Source: Brumimicrobium aurantiacum
Lineage (GTDB): Bacteria; Bacteroidota; Bacteroidia; Flavobacteriales_D; Crocinitomicaceae
DNA length: 64,000 nucleotides
NCBI RefSeq assembly: GCF_003402975.1
Contig: NZ_QURB01000008.1
Span: 124,001-188,000 of the forward strand
Direction: 5' to 3'
Position 1 is the stretch's first letter. The number at the start of each line of letters is the position of its first letter. This document shows, one piece after another, positions 38,660-48,035 of the stretch. The notes under the pieces were generated by a model. The model saw only the letters and a list, made by a program, of their open reading frames with translations. It was not told the origin of the DNA and did not search any database. The position numbers were made by a program, and so were the translations under genes.

Positions 38660-39673
38660 TTAAGCGATTTCCTTTGTTTTTAATCTAAACGTAGCCATCA
38701 TTAAAATTCCAAATAACACACAAGCAAAGAGTAAGTGCGCTGTTTGAACTAGTCCAGGTACATTGAAATGATTCAAGATCACTCCACTGAGTAATTCAAT
38801 GGCTAACATGGCAAACGCCCAATGAATGATGCGTAAGTCTTTACTTTTTCTTGAAATCCAAAACATCACAGTGATTAGAATTAAAACCAACCATGAAGAA
38901 CTTCTGTGAATAAAGAAAATCATTCCCAAGTTTTCGGACCAACCTTCACGACCAATTCCAGCCTTAGTGAGATGATCAATCTCTTCTCTTACCTGTGTTC
39001 CAAGAAACATTTGAAAAAATGTAACCACGAAGATGAAGAAGACCAAGGCGTAAAATTGCTTACTTACTTTGATGTTTCTTTGTTGAGAAGGTGCAATTAA
39101 GCGAATAAGATAAAGTTGCAAACCAATTATGACCAGCGCAAGGAATAAATGAACGGTAATGGTCCAAGGTACTAGATTTGTTGCCACAACAATAGATCCA
39201 AACCATGCTTGAAACACAAGTAGAACTAAATTAAGCGTTGCAGTTATGACCAATTTTCGTTTTCGGTATTTCAACATGATCCATAGAAATACGAGAAGAA
39301 CTCCATTTCCCGCCAAGAAGCCAAATAGACGATTGGCATATTCTGTCCAAGTTTTACGTGCATTAAAATCCTGCTCATATAAAATGGATTTGTCGTTGCG
39401 AATTTTCTCGGCGGTTTCTTCCATTCCGATAGAAGTAAGAATGTTGCCGAATTTTTCTACTTTCTTAGCGCGTTTTTCACTGTAAATGAGTTTGTAATCA
39501 CTAGGTAAAGCAGAACTGTCTGTTGGTGGAACCCATTGTCCGAAACATTTTGGCCAGTCTGGACAACCCATTCCACTTCCTGTAATGCGAACAAAGCTTC
39601 CCGCAATGACAACCAAAAATATTAAAACCAATGTTATCCAATTGACCCGAACAAACCACTTACTGTATTTCAT
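38660..39673 (-). CDS. ctaA: Heme A synthase
   Basis: CtaA/COX15 oxidises heme O to heme A for cytochrome oxidase. The 337-residue membrane protein has about eight helices, the conserved periplasmic start GSFVRITGSGMGCPDWPKC, and His-containing helices (TVHLFLALV, FFIHRSSSW, QTAHLLFA) that ligate heme. Other cytochrome-oxidase genes are not in this window. Confidence 0.94.
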   Translation of the reverse strand: MKYSKWFVRVNWITLVLIFLVVIAGSFVRITGSGMGCPDWPKCFGQWVPPTDSSALPSDYKLIYSEKRAKKVEKFGNILTSIGMEETAEKIRNDKSILYEQDFNARKTWTEYANRLFGFLAGNGVLLVFLWIMLKYRKRKLVITATLNLVLLVFQAWFGSIVVATNLVPWTITVHLFLALVIIGLQLYLIRLIAPSQQRNIKVSKQFYALVFFIFVVTFFQMFLGTQVREEIDHLTKAGIGREGWSENLGMIFFIHRSSSWLVLILITVMFWISRKSKDLRIIHWAFAMLAIELLSGVILNHFNVPGLVQTAHLLFACVLFGILMMATFRLKTKEIA

Positions 39674-39817
39674 TTTTACCTATTTTAAGATTGTAAAAAA
39701 CAATTGTTTTGAGTGTTTTTCACTGTATCTACAAAAATACTATTCAAACGATTATAAAGTCAGAAATTTTAATTGTTTTTCCATGCTTTTGCGCAAGCGT
39801 AAAAAGGATGTGTATTT

Positions 39818-39845
39818 GTATGGACGTTTTGTAAAACGTCCATAC
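39818..39845. repeat. Perfect 13-bp inverted repeat
   Basis: GTATGGACGTTTT and AAAACGTCCATAC flank a GT centre, between ctaA and msrB. A second, weaker palindrome (AAATTTC...GAAATTT) follows at about 39,857. It could be a terminator for msrB or a small palindromic element. Confidence 0.5.
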
Positions 39846-39895
39846 CATGCGCAGAGAAATTTCGTAGATGAAATTTTCGAAAAAAAACTTCGATA

Positions 39896-40261
39896 CTATA
39901 ATCCCTTAAAATTCATAGAAACAGAATTTACACAATGACGCGTATTCTTAGCTGTAAATCCTTCTCCTTCAAAAACGTGTCCCAAATGTCCTTTACAATT
40001 CGCACAAACAATTTCTGTTCTTCTACCATCCGCATCGGGAACCCTCTCAACAGCTCCGTCTATTTCGTCATCAAAAGATGGCCATCCACACATTGAGTCG
40101 AATTTAGATTCAGAGGTATATAAAGGCGTGTCACATTGCTTACAAGTATAAACACCTTTTGCTTTTTCATTGAGTAGACCTCCTGTAAATGGTCTTTCAG
40201 TTCCTTTGTGAAGGATTACTCTTTCTTCTTCCGGTGATAATTTATTACGTTTTGAACTCAT
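39896..40261 (-). CDS. msrB: Peptide-methionine (R)-S-oxide reductase MsrB
   Basis: MsrB repairs oxidised methionine (R-sulfoxide) in proteins. The 121-residue protein starts at the ATG at 40,261 (a GTG nine bases upstream is less likely). It has two zinc CxxC pairs (Cys40/43, Cys86/89) and the catalytic Cys110 in [15 protein letters not shown] and HLGHVF are family motifs. No signal peptide is present, so it acts in the cytoplasm. Confidence 0.95.
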   Translation of the reverse strand: MSSKRNKLSPEEERVILHKGTERPFTGGLLNEKAKGVYTCKQCDTPLYTSESKFDSMCGWPSFDDEIDGAVERVPDADGRRTEIVCANCKGHLGHVFEGEGFTAKNTRHCVNSVSMNFKGL

Positions 40262-40345
40262 TGTTTTCACTTTTATTTATTGATATAACGTCGGTTAACC
40301 TCAAAAAGTTTATTTAAAACCATTCTAAATACCTAATTGGTGGTA

Positions 40346-40376
40346 TTGTGATTTCCTTGGTCAAACTATATTTTTG
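40346..40376 (+). promoter_or_regulatory. Promoter of the iron-uptake operon
   Basis: TTG at 40,346-40,348 and TATTTTTG at 40,369-40,376 are 20 bases apart, 24 bases before the first start codon. I looked for a Fur-like palindrome and saw no convincing one. Confidence 0.5.
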
Positions 40377-40399
40377 CACAAAAATAATTAAACACTGAT

Positions 40400-41548
40400 A
40401 TGAATAAAAAAGTTTTTGTTTTTACGTTAGCAGCAACAATGATGTTTGCATGTAAAAAAGAAGGTTGTATAGATGAATTGGCAACAAACTATAGTTCTGA
40501 AGCTGAGAAAGATGATGGTTCTTGTAAATACGATGAGCAAGGTGAAGACGGTTATACTGTACCTACGACTTATGCTTTTGTAGATGAAAACGGTAATTCA
40601 ACAGTGAGTTACAGTGGTCAAACTGATCGTTTGAATCAATTAGAAGAAATGGTTGTTTTGATGAAGTCGGGTACAGGAGCTACTGTTTCTGAGCAAGCTT
40701 TAATAGATATGTATGCAAATACAGGAGATAATGGTGGTGGAAACTTTTCATTTTCTTCAACGAAACAATTAGAAAACAAAACTTTTACAAACGACGTTCA
40801 AATGTTTAAAGATTGGATGTCTGACTTAGCAACAGCAAGTAACGATTATATGGAAACTGCTGCAAGTGGTCAAGCAGGTGTTTTAACATCAGGAACTAGT
40901 TCTTATTTGTTTGACGAAAATGGATATGAGCCAGTTCAATTGATTGAAAAAGGATTGATGGGAGCGACTTTCATGCACCAAGCAGTAAATGTTTATTTTG
41001 GAGATTCGAAAATCAATGCTGATAATACAGAAGCTGAAGACCCAACAAATGGAGATTACTATACAGCAATGGAGCACCACTTTGACGAAGCGTTTGGTTA
41101 CTTCGGTGTAGATGTAGACTTCCCAAATACAGTTCCTGGTAGTTTCTGGGGTAAATATTGTGATAAACAAGATGCTGACATCAATTCGAATTCAGTAATG
41201 ATGGATAACTTCTTGAAAGGTCGTGCTGCAATTTCGAATGACGATATGACTTCTCGTGATGCAGCAATTGAAGAAATCCGTTTGATGTGGGAAGAAATTA
41301 CAGCTAGACAAGCAGTTACTTACTTGAATTCAGCAAAAGGACAGTTAGGAACAGACAATGCTAAAGCTTTCCATGCACTTTCAGAAGCGTATGCATTTGC
41401 TTGGAACATCCGTTATGCACCGCTTGAAACAAGAAGAGTTTCTCAAACTGATCACGCATTAATTATGGCGATGTTCCCTGCTAATATGTGGGATATTACT
41501 GTTGCTGACATAAATGGAATTATTGCTGCAATTGAAGCAAACTATTAA
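40400..41548 (+). CDS. DUF4856-family lipoprotein
   Basis: A 382-residue lipoprotein (signal ending MFACKK, Cys18). The first mature part, GCIDELATNYSSEAEKDDGSCKY, is a short cysteine-containing motif seen in Bacteroidota surface proteins; the rest matches the helical DUF4856 family. DUF4856 genes typically accompany imelysin genes, as here, and are thought to take part in iron acquisition at the cell surface; the exact role is unknown. First gene of a four-gene operon. Confidence 0.88.
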   Translation: MNKKVFVFTLAATMMFACKKEGCIDELATNYSSEAEKDDGSCKYDEQGEDGYTVPTTYAFVDENGNSTVSYSGQTDRLNQLEEMVVLMKSGTGATVSEQALIDMYANTGDNGGGNFSFSSTKQLENKTFTNDVQMFKDWMSDLATASNDYMETAASGQAGVLTSGTSSYLFDENGYEPVQLIEKGLMGATFMHQAVNVYFGDSKINADNTEAEDPTNGDYYTAMEHHFDEAFGYFGVDVDFPNTVPGSFWGKYCDKQDADINSNSVMMDNFLKGRAAISNDDMTSRDAAIEEIRLMWEEITARQAVTYLNSAKGQLGTDNAKAFHALSEAYAFAWNIRYAPLETRRVSQTDHALIMAMFPANMWDITVADINGIIAAIEANY

Positions 41549-41596
41549 TTAGTGGCTTGTCGAAAATAGACACAAAATTATTTAACACAATAGGTT

Positions 41597-42679
41597 ATGC
41601 TATATAAATCGATAGGATTAGTTGTTTTATTAAGTACTGGACTACTCTTTTCTTGTAAGGATAAGGTAGGAGTTGACGATGATGTGACAGATTTTGATAA
41701 AGCAGAAATGTTAGAAAACGTTTCTTCAAACATCATTGTGCCGTCATTGAACGCTTTTAGTACTGAAGTATCAGATCTTAAGTCAAGTTTTGAAACTTTC
41801 AAAGCGACACCAAATAGTGCAAATCTTGAAGAAGTAAAATTACATTGGAAAGAGAGTTACATAATTTGGCAATGGCTTAAAATATTTGACTTTGGACCGA
41901 TTAGAGATATCGGGTTCAAAAGTGCAACAGCAACTTATCCTGTCGATACAGCAAAAATAGAAGATAATATTAGTAACGGTGGTTATAACTTGTCTTCTGT
42001 AGTAAACCTTGATGCTATTGGTTTTAACGCTTTAGACTATTTGTTCTACAACTCAAATTCGCTAACATCGTTTCAAAACAATTCAGATTATGCAGATTAC
42101 GCTTCTGAAGTGATTGAGAAATTATACAACGAAACGCAAAATGTAGTGAATGGATGGTCAACTTACGAAAGTGAATTCAATGAATCTACTGGAACTTCAT
42201 CAACTTCTGCATTTTCAGAGTTTGTGAATGAGTTCAATAGAGATTTTGAATTGGCGAAAACAGCCAAAGTAGGTATTCCAATCGGAAAAGCGAACTTAGG
42301 TCTTGCTAATCCAGATTATGTTGAAGCACGTTACAGTGGAATTTCTTTCGAATTACTTGAAGAGAGTATTAGAGCTTTGGCAACAACATATAAAGGAAAT
42401 AGTTACAGAACTGATGCTGCTGGAATTGGATTTAGCGATTACCTAGTTCACCTTGGTAAAGATGATTTAGACCAAACCATCAAAGATAGATTTGAAATTA
42501 TTTTAGATAAAACCCAAGGATTTTCAATGACCTTAGAAGAGGCGATTAATGATCCTTCAAAAACAGATCAGTTGGATGAATTGTACCTCAAATTGCAAGA
42601 GCATGTAGTGTACATTAAGACTGATATGACGGGTGCCTTTGGTGTGCTCATTACATACCAAGACAATGACGGTGATTAA
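41597..42679 (+). CDS. Imelysin-like (M75) lipoprotein
   Basis: A 360-residue lipoprotein (signal ending LLFSC) of the imelysin/insulin-cleaving metalloprotease fold, two four-helix bundles linked to iron uptake. The family motif GxHxxE is altered to GFNALDYLF, so the metal-binding His and Glu are missing; this suggests a binding rather than peptidase function. It lies 48 bp after the DUF4856 gene and 9 bp before the HTTM gene. Confidence 0.88.
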   Translation: MLYKSIGLVVLLSTGLLFSCKDKVGVDDDVTDFDKAEMLENVSSNIIVPSLNAFSTEVSDLKSSFETFKATPNSANLEEVKLHWKESYIIWQWLKIFDFGPIRDIGFKSATATYPVDTAKIEDNISNGGYNLSSVVNLDAIGFNALDYLFYNSNSLTSFQNNSDYADYASEVIEKLYNETQNVVNGWSTYESEFNESTGTSSTSAFSEFVNEFNRDFELAKTAKVGIPIGKANLGLANPDYVEARYSGISFELLEESIRALATTYKGNSYRTDAAGIGFSDYLVHLGKDDLDQTIKDRFEIILDKTQGFSMTLEEAINDPSKTDQLDELYLKLQEHVVYIKTDMTGAFGVLITYQDNDGD

Positions 42680-42688
42680 TCGATAGAT

Positions 42689-44065
42689 ATGACAAAAGGG
42701 AATCCTTTTAAAATTGATTTTTTTAAGCAAGAATCTATAGCTCCTCTAATAATGTTTCGCATTATTTTTGGGGCTATTTTGCTTTTCAGTAGTGTACGGT
42801 TTATTTATAAAGGTTGGGTAACAACACAATATATCGAACCGCAATTTTATTTCGGATATTTAGGCTTTGAATGGGTGAAACCTTTACCCGGAAACTGGAT
42901 GTTTTTGCCTTTTGTTATCATGGTGATTTCTGCTCTATTTATTGTCATCGGACTCTTTTATCGCTACAGTACTTTTGTTTATTTTCTTTGCTTTACTTAC
43001 GTAGAACTGATTGATAAATCTAATTATTTAAACCATTACTATTTTGTAAGTTTAATGGTTTTCTTACTCATTTTTGTACCTGCCAATCGCGATTTTTCCA
43101 TTGATGTTTTAAGAAGACCACATTTACGCAGAAAATTAGTTTCGGCATGGCACATAGGAATTTTGAAATTTCAAATGGCGGTCGTTTATATTTTCGCTGG
43201 AATCGCTAAACTAAACTCCGATTGGCTTTTGGAAGCACAACCTTTAAAAATTTGGCTGCAAGCGCATCATCAAATTCCGCTTATTGGAAATTTATTGCAA
43301 GAAGAAGCAACGGCTTATTTATTGAGTTGGGGTGGATGTTTTTACGACTTATTTATCGTGTTTTTCCTCTTGCAACGTAAAACCAGACCTTTCGCTTATA
43401 TCGTTGTGATATTCTTCCATTTGGTTACATGGTTGTTGTTTCCCATCGGTGTTTTTCCTTGGGTCATGATTTTCTCTACGACTATTTTCTTTAGTGTCAA
43501 ATTCCACCGCACTTTATTGTTGGCATTGAAATCGATTTTCAAATGGCCAGCTTATGTTCCAGATAAAATTGATGCCAAACCAAAGGCCAATAGTTTTGTG
43601 AAATTAGCATTGGTAATTTATATCTTTATCCAAATTGTAATTCCTTTCCGTTATGTATTGTATCCAGGAAATTTGTTTTGGAACGAAGAAGGGTTCCGTT
43701 TTTCATGGCGTGTAATGTTGATGCACAAAGAAGGTTTAGCGACTTTTTATATTAAGGATAAAGCAACTGGAAGAACCATTGAAGTAGACAATTCTGACTA
43801 TTTAACCGTTCGACAAGAAGATCAAATGGCTACCCAGCCCGATATGATTTTACAGTATGCTAAATTTTTAAAGTCAGAATTTGATGGAAAGACATTCTCT
43901 AATTCCACTAAATCAATAACTTTGCGCGATCCTGAAGTAAACGCAGAAGTATTTGTCGCTTTAAACGGTAGACGAGCACAACTGTTTGTCGATAAAAAAC
44001 ATGATTTGTCTACCTTAAATTATAATTTGAAACACCGTAATTGGTTAGAACCATTTGAAAAATGA
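42689..44065 (+). CDS. HTTM domain protein (vitamin K gamma-carboxylase-like)
   Basis: A 458-residue membrane protein with seven or so helices in the first 280 residues and a soluble C-terminal part. It is homologous to the horizontally transferred transmembrane domain of gamma-glutamyl carboxylase. NHYY (His116) and FAGIAKLNSDW (Lys174) align with NHSY (His160) and AGVKKLDADW (Lys218) of the human enzyme, two catalytic residues, so activity is plausible. It sits inside an iron-uptake operon; its substrate may be a co-encoded lipoprotein or receptor, which is inference. Confidence 0.88.
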   Translation: MTKGNPFKIDFFKQESIAPLIMFRIIFGAILLFSSVRFIYKGWVTTQYIEPQFYFGYLGFEWVKPLPGNWMFLPFVIMVISALFIVIGLFYRYSTFVYFLCFTYVELIDKSNYLNHYYFVSLMVFLLIFVPANRDFSIDVLRRPHLRRKLVSAWHIGILKFQMAVVYIFAGIAKLNSDWLLEAQPLKIWLQAHHQIPLIGNLLQEEATAYLLSWGGCFYDLFIVFFLLQRKTRPFAYIVVIFFHLVTWLLFPIGVFPWVMIFSTTIFFSVKFHRTLLLALKSIFKWPAYVPDKIDAKPKANSFVKLALVIYIFIQIVIPFRYVLYPGNLFWNEEGFRFSWRVMLMHKEGLATFYIKDKATGRTIEVDNSDYLTVRQEDQMATQPDMILQYAKFLKSEFDGKTFSNSTKSITLRDPEVNAEVFVALNGRRAQLFVDKKHDLSTLNYNLKHRNWLEPFEK

Positions 44066-46488
44066 AATTAGTTGTATTTGCAATAGCGTTATTCTTCGTC
44101 ACTTTTTCATTTGGTCAAGAAATTTACCGTGGAAAAGTTCTAGATAAAGAAAATGACGCTATTCCGGGAGTGAAAATTCACAACCTTACTAGTGGTGCGC
44201 TAAAACGTACCTCAATTGACGGAGATTTTGCGATAGCCGCACAACCTAAAGATACCCTCGTTTTTAGCTTTTCTTACTATGATAGTTTATTCGTTGTTGT
44301 AGGAAAAGAATTGAAATTAGGCGGAAAAAACCTATTGTTCATGAAATACCAAACGCAAGATATTGAGGAGGTCATGATCATTCAAAAACGCATGGCTGAT
44401 TTTAACGTCGGATTTATGCCACCCATTAAAGGAGTAAGACTAAACACAGGAACCAATTCAATTATAGAATTAGAAAATTTAAGTGGTGCAAAATCTACAG
44501 GAAATGCACGTGAAATGTACGCTAAAGTTCCGGGTTTAAACATTTGGGAAAATGATGGAGCAGGAATTCAAGTAGGAATTGGAGGAAGAGGATTAAGTCC
44601 AAAAAGAACGGCGAATTTCAATACCAGACAAAATGGATACGACATTAGTGCAGATGCCTTAGGATATCCCGAAAGCTATTATACACCACCCATCGAAGCC
44701 TTAAAAAGCATTGAAATTATTCGAGGTTCTGCCGCCTTGCAATTCGGAACACAGTTTGGTGGATTATTGAATTTTGAAATTTTAGATCCAGTTGAACATT
44801 CTCCTTTTGAATTTACCAGTCGAAATACCGTTGGAAGTTATGGATACTTCAGTACTTTTAACCGTGTTTCAGGAACGCACAACCGTATGTTTTATCAAGC
44901 TTATCACCAATATAAAAGGGGAGACGGTTACCGTGATAATAGTGCGTTTTACCAGCATCAAGCGTTTGCACAATTGGGCTACTATTTAAATGAAAATTGG
45001 AAGGTGAGTGCAGAGTTTACCCACATGAATTACCTCACCAAACAAGCTGGAGGTCTTACCGATGTTAATTTTGAAGAAGATCCACGACAAAGTGTGCGCG
45101 ATCGAAATTGGTTTGCTGTTGACTGGAATTTATTGGCCTTACGTTCGACTTATGAATTAAGTAAAACCGCAACACTTAACGTACGTGCTTTCGGAATGGT
45201 GTCTAACCGAAGAACAATTGGCTTTTTAGGGAAAATCACCCAAACTGATCAAGGAGGAAATCGTGAAATGATCTATTCTGACTTTATGAACGGTGGAGTA
45301 GAGGCGCGTTTTTTGAAGAAATACAGTTGGTTTAAATCCGAACAAAACGAAGCTAAAATTAAAGGTGCCTTATTGATAGGAGCAAGGGTTTATCAAGGAG
45401 AAACAAAAACAGAACAAGGAACAGCGGCCGATGGAGATGATGCCAACTTTATTTTCGTCAATCCAGATGATGTCGAAGGTTCATCGTTTACCTATCCTTC
45501 GTTAAATCAAGCCGTCTTTGCCGAAAACATGTTTTTTATAGGAAAAAAGTTGAGGATTAATTTAGGTGTGCGAATTGAAAATATTGAAACACAATCCAGT
45601 GGGTTTTACAAGCAATATGTAGTTCACCCTTTGAATTTCGATACCTTATCCATTTCTACTATTAATGATTCGAATGTTGTAGAAAGAACAGTTCCTCTTT
45701 TTGGAGCCGGAGTTTCTTACAAAACAGGAAAGAAATCGAATTTATACACAAACATTACACAAAATTATCGTGCCATTAACTTTACAGATATCCGTGTAAC
45801 CAATCCAAATGTTGTGGTTGATCCTGACATTAAAGATGAATACGGTTTTACTTCTGAACTCGGATTCCGTGGCTTGTTAAACGACCTTTTGATTTATGAT
45901 TTATCTGCATTTTACATTTTCTATGGTGATAAAATTGGATTGGCACCAAAACCTAAAACCATCAAAAAGGAACGTACCAATATTGGAGACGCACAAAATT
46001 ATGGACTCGAATTGTTCTCAGAAATTGACTGGTTAAAGCTAGGTGCGAAGAAAAGAAAGTGGACTTTAAAAACCTTCGTGAATACTTCTTATATCAATGC
46101 GAATTATATCACCTCGAAAGAACCAAATTATGTAGGCAATAAAGTTGAATATGTGAGTGAATTTATGATTAAAACAGGGATCAGTAGCTCCTTTAAAAAC
46201 TGGACATTAAAAGTACAATATTCTTACAATTCTTCTCAATTTTCGGATGCCTCGAATGCTGAAGAAGCATCAGGAGACGCTGTAATTGGACTAGTTCCGG
46301 CTTATGCTGTCTTTGATTTTAGCGGAAAATATGCTTTCAAAAAGTTCTTCCAAGTAGAGTTTGGGGTAAACAATTTCACCAATGCTAGCTATTTCACCCG
46401 AAGAGCAACGGGATATCCTGGCCCAGGGATTTTACCATCAGATGGGATTTCTGGGTATGTGACCCTGCAGTTTAAGTTTACGAAGTAG
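44062..46488 (+). CDS. TonB-dependent outer-membrane receptor (FecA-like)
   Basis: An 808-residue receptor: signal ending FSFGQ, a carboxypeptidase-D-like domain (about 20-100, GKVLDKENDAIPGVKI), a plug domain (about 130-250) and a 22-strand barrel ending VTLQFKFTK. The plug text (NIWENDGAGIQVGIGGRGL) is typical of FecA-type siderophore receptors. Its start overlaps the HTTM stop (ATGA). The substrate is probably a ferric chelate, inferred from the neighbours. Last gene of the operon. Confidence 0.92.
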   Translation: MKLVVFAIALFFVTFSFGQEIYRGKVLDKENDAIPGVKIHNLTSGALKRTSIDGDFAIAAQPKDTLVFSFSYYDSLFVVVGKELKLGGKNLLFMKYQTQDIEEVMIIQKRMADFNVGFMPPIKGVRLNTGTNSIIELENLSGAKSTGNAREMYAKVPGLNIWENDGAGIQVGIGGRGLSPKRTANFNTRQNGYDISADALGYPESYYTPPIEALKSIEIIRGSAALQFGTQFGGLLNFEILDPVEHSPFEFTSRNTVGSYGYFSTFNRVSGTHNRMFYQAYHQYKRGDGYRDNSAFYQHQAFAQLGYYLNENWKVSAEFTHMNYLTKQAGGLTDVNFEEDPRQSVRDRNWFAVDWNLLALRSTYELSKTATLNVRAFGMVSNRRTIGFLGKITQTDQGGNREMIYSDFMNGGVEARFLKKYSWFKSEQNEAKIKGALLIGARVYQGETKTEQGTAADGDDANFIFVNPDDVEGSSFTYPSLNQAVFAENMFFIGKKLRINLGVRIENIETQSSGFYKQYVVHPLNFDTLSISTINDSNVVERTVPLFGAGVSYKTGKKSNLYTNITQNYRAINFTDIRVTNPNVVVDPDIKDEYGFTSELGFRGLLNDLLIYDLSAFYIFYGDKIGLAPKPKTIKKERTNIGDAQNYGLELFSEIDWLKLGAKKRKWTLKTFVNTSYINANYITSKEPNYVGNKVEYVSEFMIKTGISSSFKNWTLKVQYSYNSSQFSDASNAEEASGDAVIGLVPAYAVFDFSGKYAFKKFFQVEFGVNNFTNASYFTRRATGYPGPGILPSDGISGYVTLQFKFTK

Positions 46489-46578
46489 GTGGTTAGTTAC
46501 ATAGTTTTCAAGTTGGTTAGTTGTCAAGTTGGTTAGTTTTCAAGTTCGATAGTTTTAAAGTTGGATAGTTTGGTTACT
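46489..46578. repeat. Imperfect AAGTTGGTTAGTT tandem repeat
   Basis: Directly after the receptor stop, the words GGTTAGTT, CAAGTTGGTTAGTT, CAAGTTCGATAGTT and AAAGTTGGATAGTT follow each other with small changes. The unit is about 14-17 bp. It marks the left edge of the accessory region. Confidence 0.65.
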
Positions 46579-46874
46579 TCTATACTCTTGCCCAATACTC
46601 ATGCTGATTTTTACCTGTATGCTTTTGCTCAAAACTCTTGCTGATTTGGCGTCCTGTTCTGCCTACACCTCCAATCTGTCTTGCTGAAAAGTAACGCTGT
46701 AAAATGCCCCAAAAGGAGCTTCCAAGGTCGCTCTTCTGTCGCAAACAGCTGTACATTCAACTGCGTCAGGATTTCCGTTACCGTCAGGGCCGGGAAGAAA
46801 TGATTCTTTTTAACATCGTACTAATGATTGTTTTTTATTAACTTAAATAAGAGTTACTGAATAAAACCTAAATC
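46579..46874. other. Gene-less stretch with a GC-richer, protein-like minus-strand frame
   Basis: Bases about 46,650-46,810 are richer in G+C than their surroundings. On the minus strand a frame of about 60 codons without a start reads ... EILTQLNVQLF ... KLLLGHFTALLF .... The conservation-like look suggests either a relic gene or a functional non-coding site beside the recombinase. I could not identify it. Confidence 0.35.
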
Positions 46875-47920
46875 ATGTCTAAATTTAAAGCAACGATTAT
46901 CACCCATAAAGGACAGTCTAGAATTGCTGTAAGCTTCGAAAACAAACCAGAATTACGCCAACGATTTAAAAAACTTCGTGGTGCAAAATGGAGCGCTTCT
47001 AAGAAAACATGACATTTACCTGATAATAAGATCTATCGAAAGCAATTTGGTCTGCCTATTTACGATAAAGACACTCTTTCGGAGGAAAAAATTGAACAAC
47101 TAAAGAATTTCAAAGATTGGCTCACAGCTCATCGCTATTCTAAAAGTACGGAAAACACCTACATAAATGTTATGCGTGTCTTTTTAGTGTTTTATAAGGA
47201 TAAACCTATTTCCGAAATAGAAAATGACGATATTATACGATTTGATAATATGTATATTTTAAAGAACAAACTATCCAATTCCTATCAGAATCAATTTATA
47301 AACGCGTTGAAATTATTTTTTAAAACAGTTGAGAAAAGGAAATTAGAGACTGAGTTAATTCAACGACCTAGGAAAGAAAAGCGATTACCAAATGCATTGA
47401 GTAAAGAAGAAATCAAGAAAATTTTAGATGCACCACTTAATTTGAAACACCGAACTATGTAATCTTGGCATATGCTTGTGGTTTACGTAGAGGTGAAATT
47501 TTAAATCTAAAGCCTACTGATATACTCACGGATCGTTATTTACTCCGAATAAATCAATCAAAGGGGAATAAAGATAGAGTTGTTCCCATTAGTGAGAAGA
47601 TAATTAAAGAATTACGCAGTTATTATAAAGCATACCGACCAAAAACGTGGTTATTTGAGGGACAGACACCAGGCACACAATATAGCCCTACAAGTATTCA
47701 AGAGGTTTTAAAAAAGGCCGTTAAAAAAGCAGGAATAAAGAAACCAGTCACATTACATTGGCTAAGGCATAGCTATGCTACCCATTTATTGGAAAGCGGA
47801 ACAGATTTGCGTTATATACAAGAATTATTGGGTCATGGAAGTTCAAAAACCACTGAGATTTACACGCATGTTACCAATAGAGATATTCAACGAATTAAAA
47901 GTCCGTTTGATGACTTGTAA
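46875..47920 (+). pseudogene. Tyrosine recombinase, integron-integrase-like, inactivated
   Basis: From ATG 46,875 the frame encodes an N-terminal region, then hits TGA at 47,010-47,012 (after SASKKT, where a Trp codon would fit), continues through a SAM-like DNA-binding domain (LTAHRYSKSTENTYINVM), and ends at TAA 47,460. The catalytic domain resumes one frame over at 47,465 (LAYACGLRRGEIL), consistent with loss of one T. Catalytic residues are all present: Arg in GLRRGE, Lys in QSKGNKDR, HxxR in HWLRHS, His in LLGHGS and Tyr in IYTHV. The ending IKSPFDDL resembles IntI, but the IntI-specific insert before the HxxR motif is absent. With two lesions no active enzyme can be made. Confidence 0.85.
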
Positions 47921-48035
47921 ATCAAGTAATATTTATTAGTTTTATGGTAATAAAAAACAATAAAACTGTACAATATTTCTATTTCAGGAAGGCTAAATAC
48001 AGTTTAACTGGATATATAAACACGTTGGCAGTAAT
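47921..48035 (+). other. attI-like junction before the first cassette
   Basis: After the recombinase stop comes an 8-bp-stem hairpin (AGTTTTAT 47,938-47,945 with ATAAAACT 47,960-47,967). The first cassette junction is G|TTGGCAGTA at 48,024-48,033. The position corresponds to an attI site or to the remnant of a lost cassette end. Confidence 0.5.

Noticed and set aside
40271-40399. Fur box upstream of the iron operon
   Set aside because: No palindrome close to the Fur consensus is visible around the promoter.
46875-47920. Treating the recombinase as a canonical IntI
   Set aside because: The IntI-specific insert is absent and the orientation to the cassettes is reversed, so I call it integron-like only.
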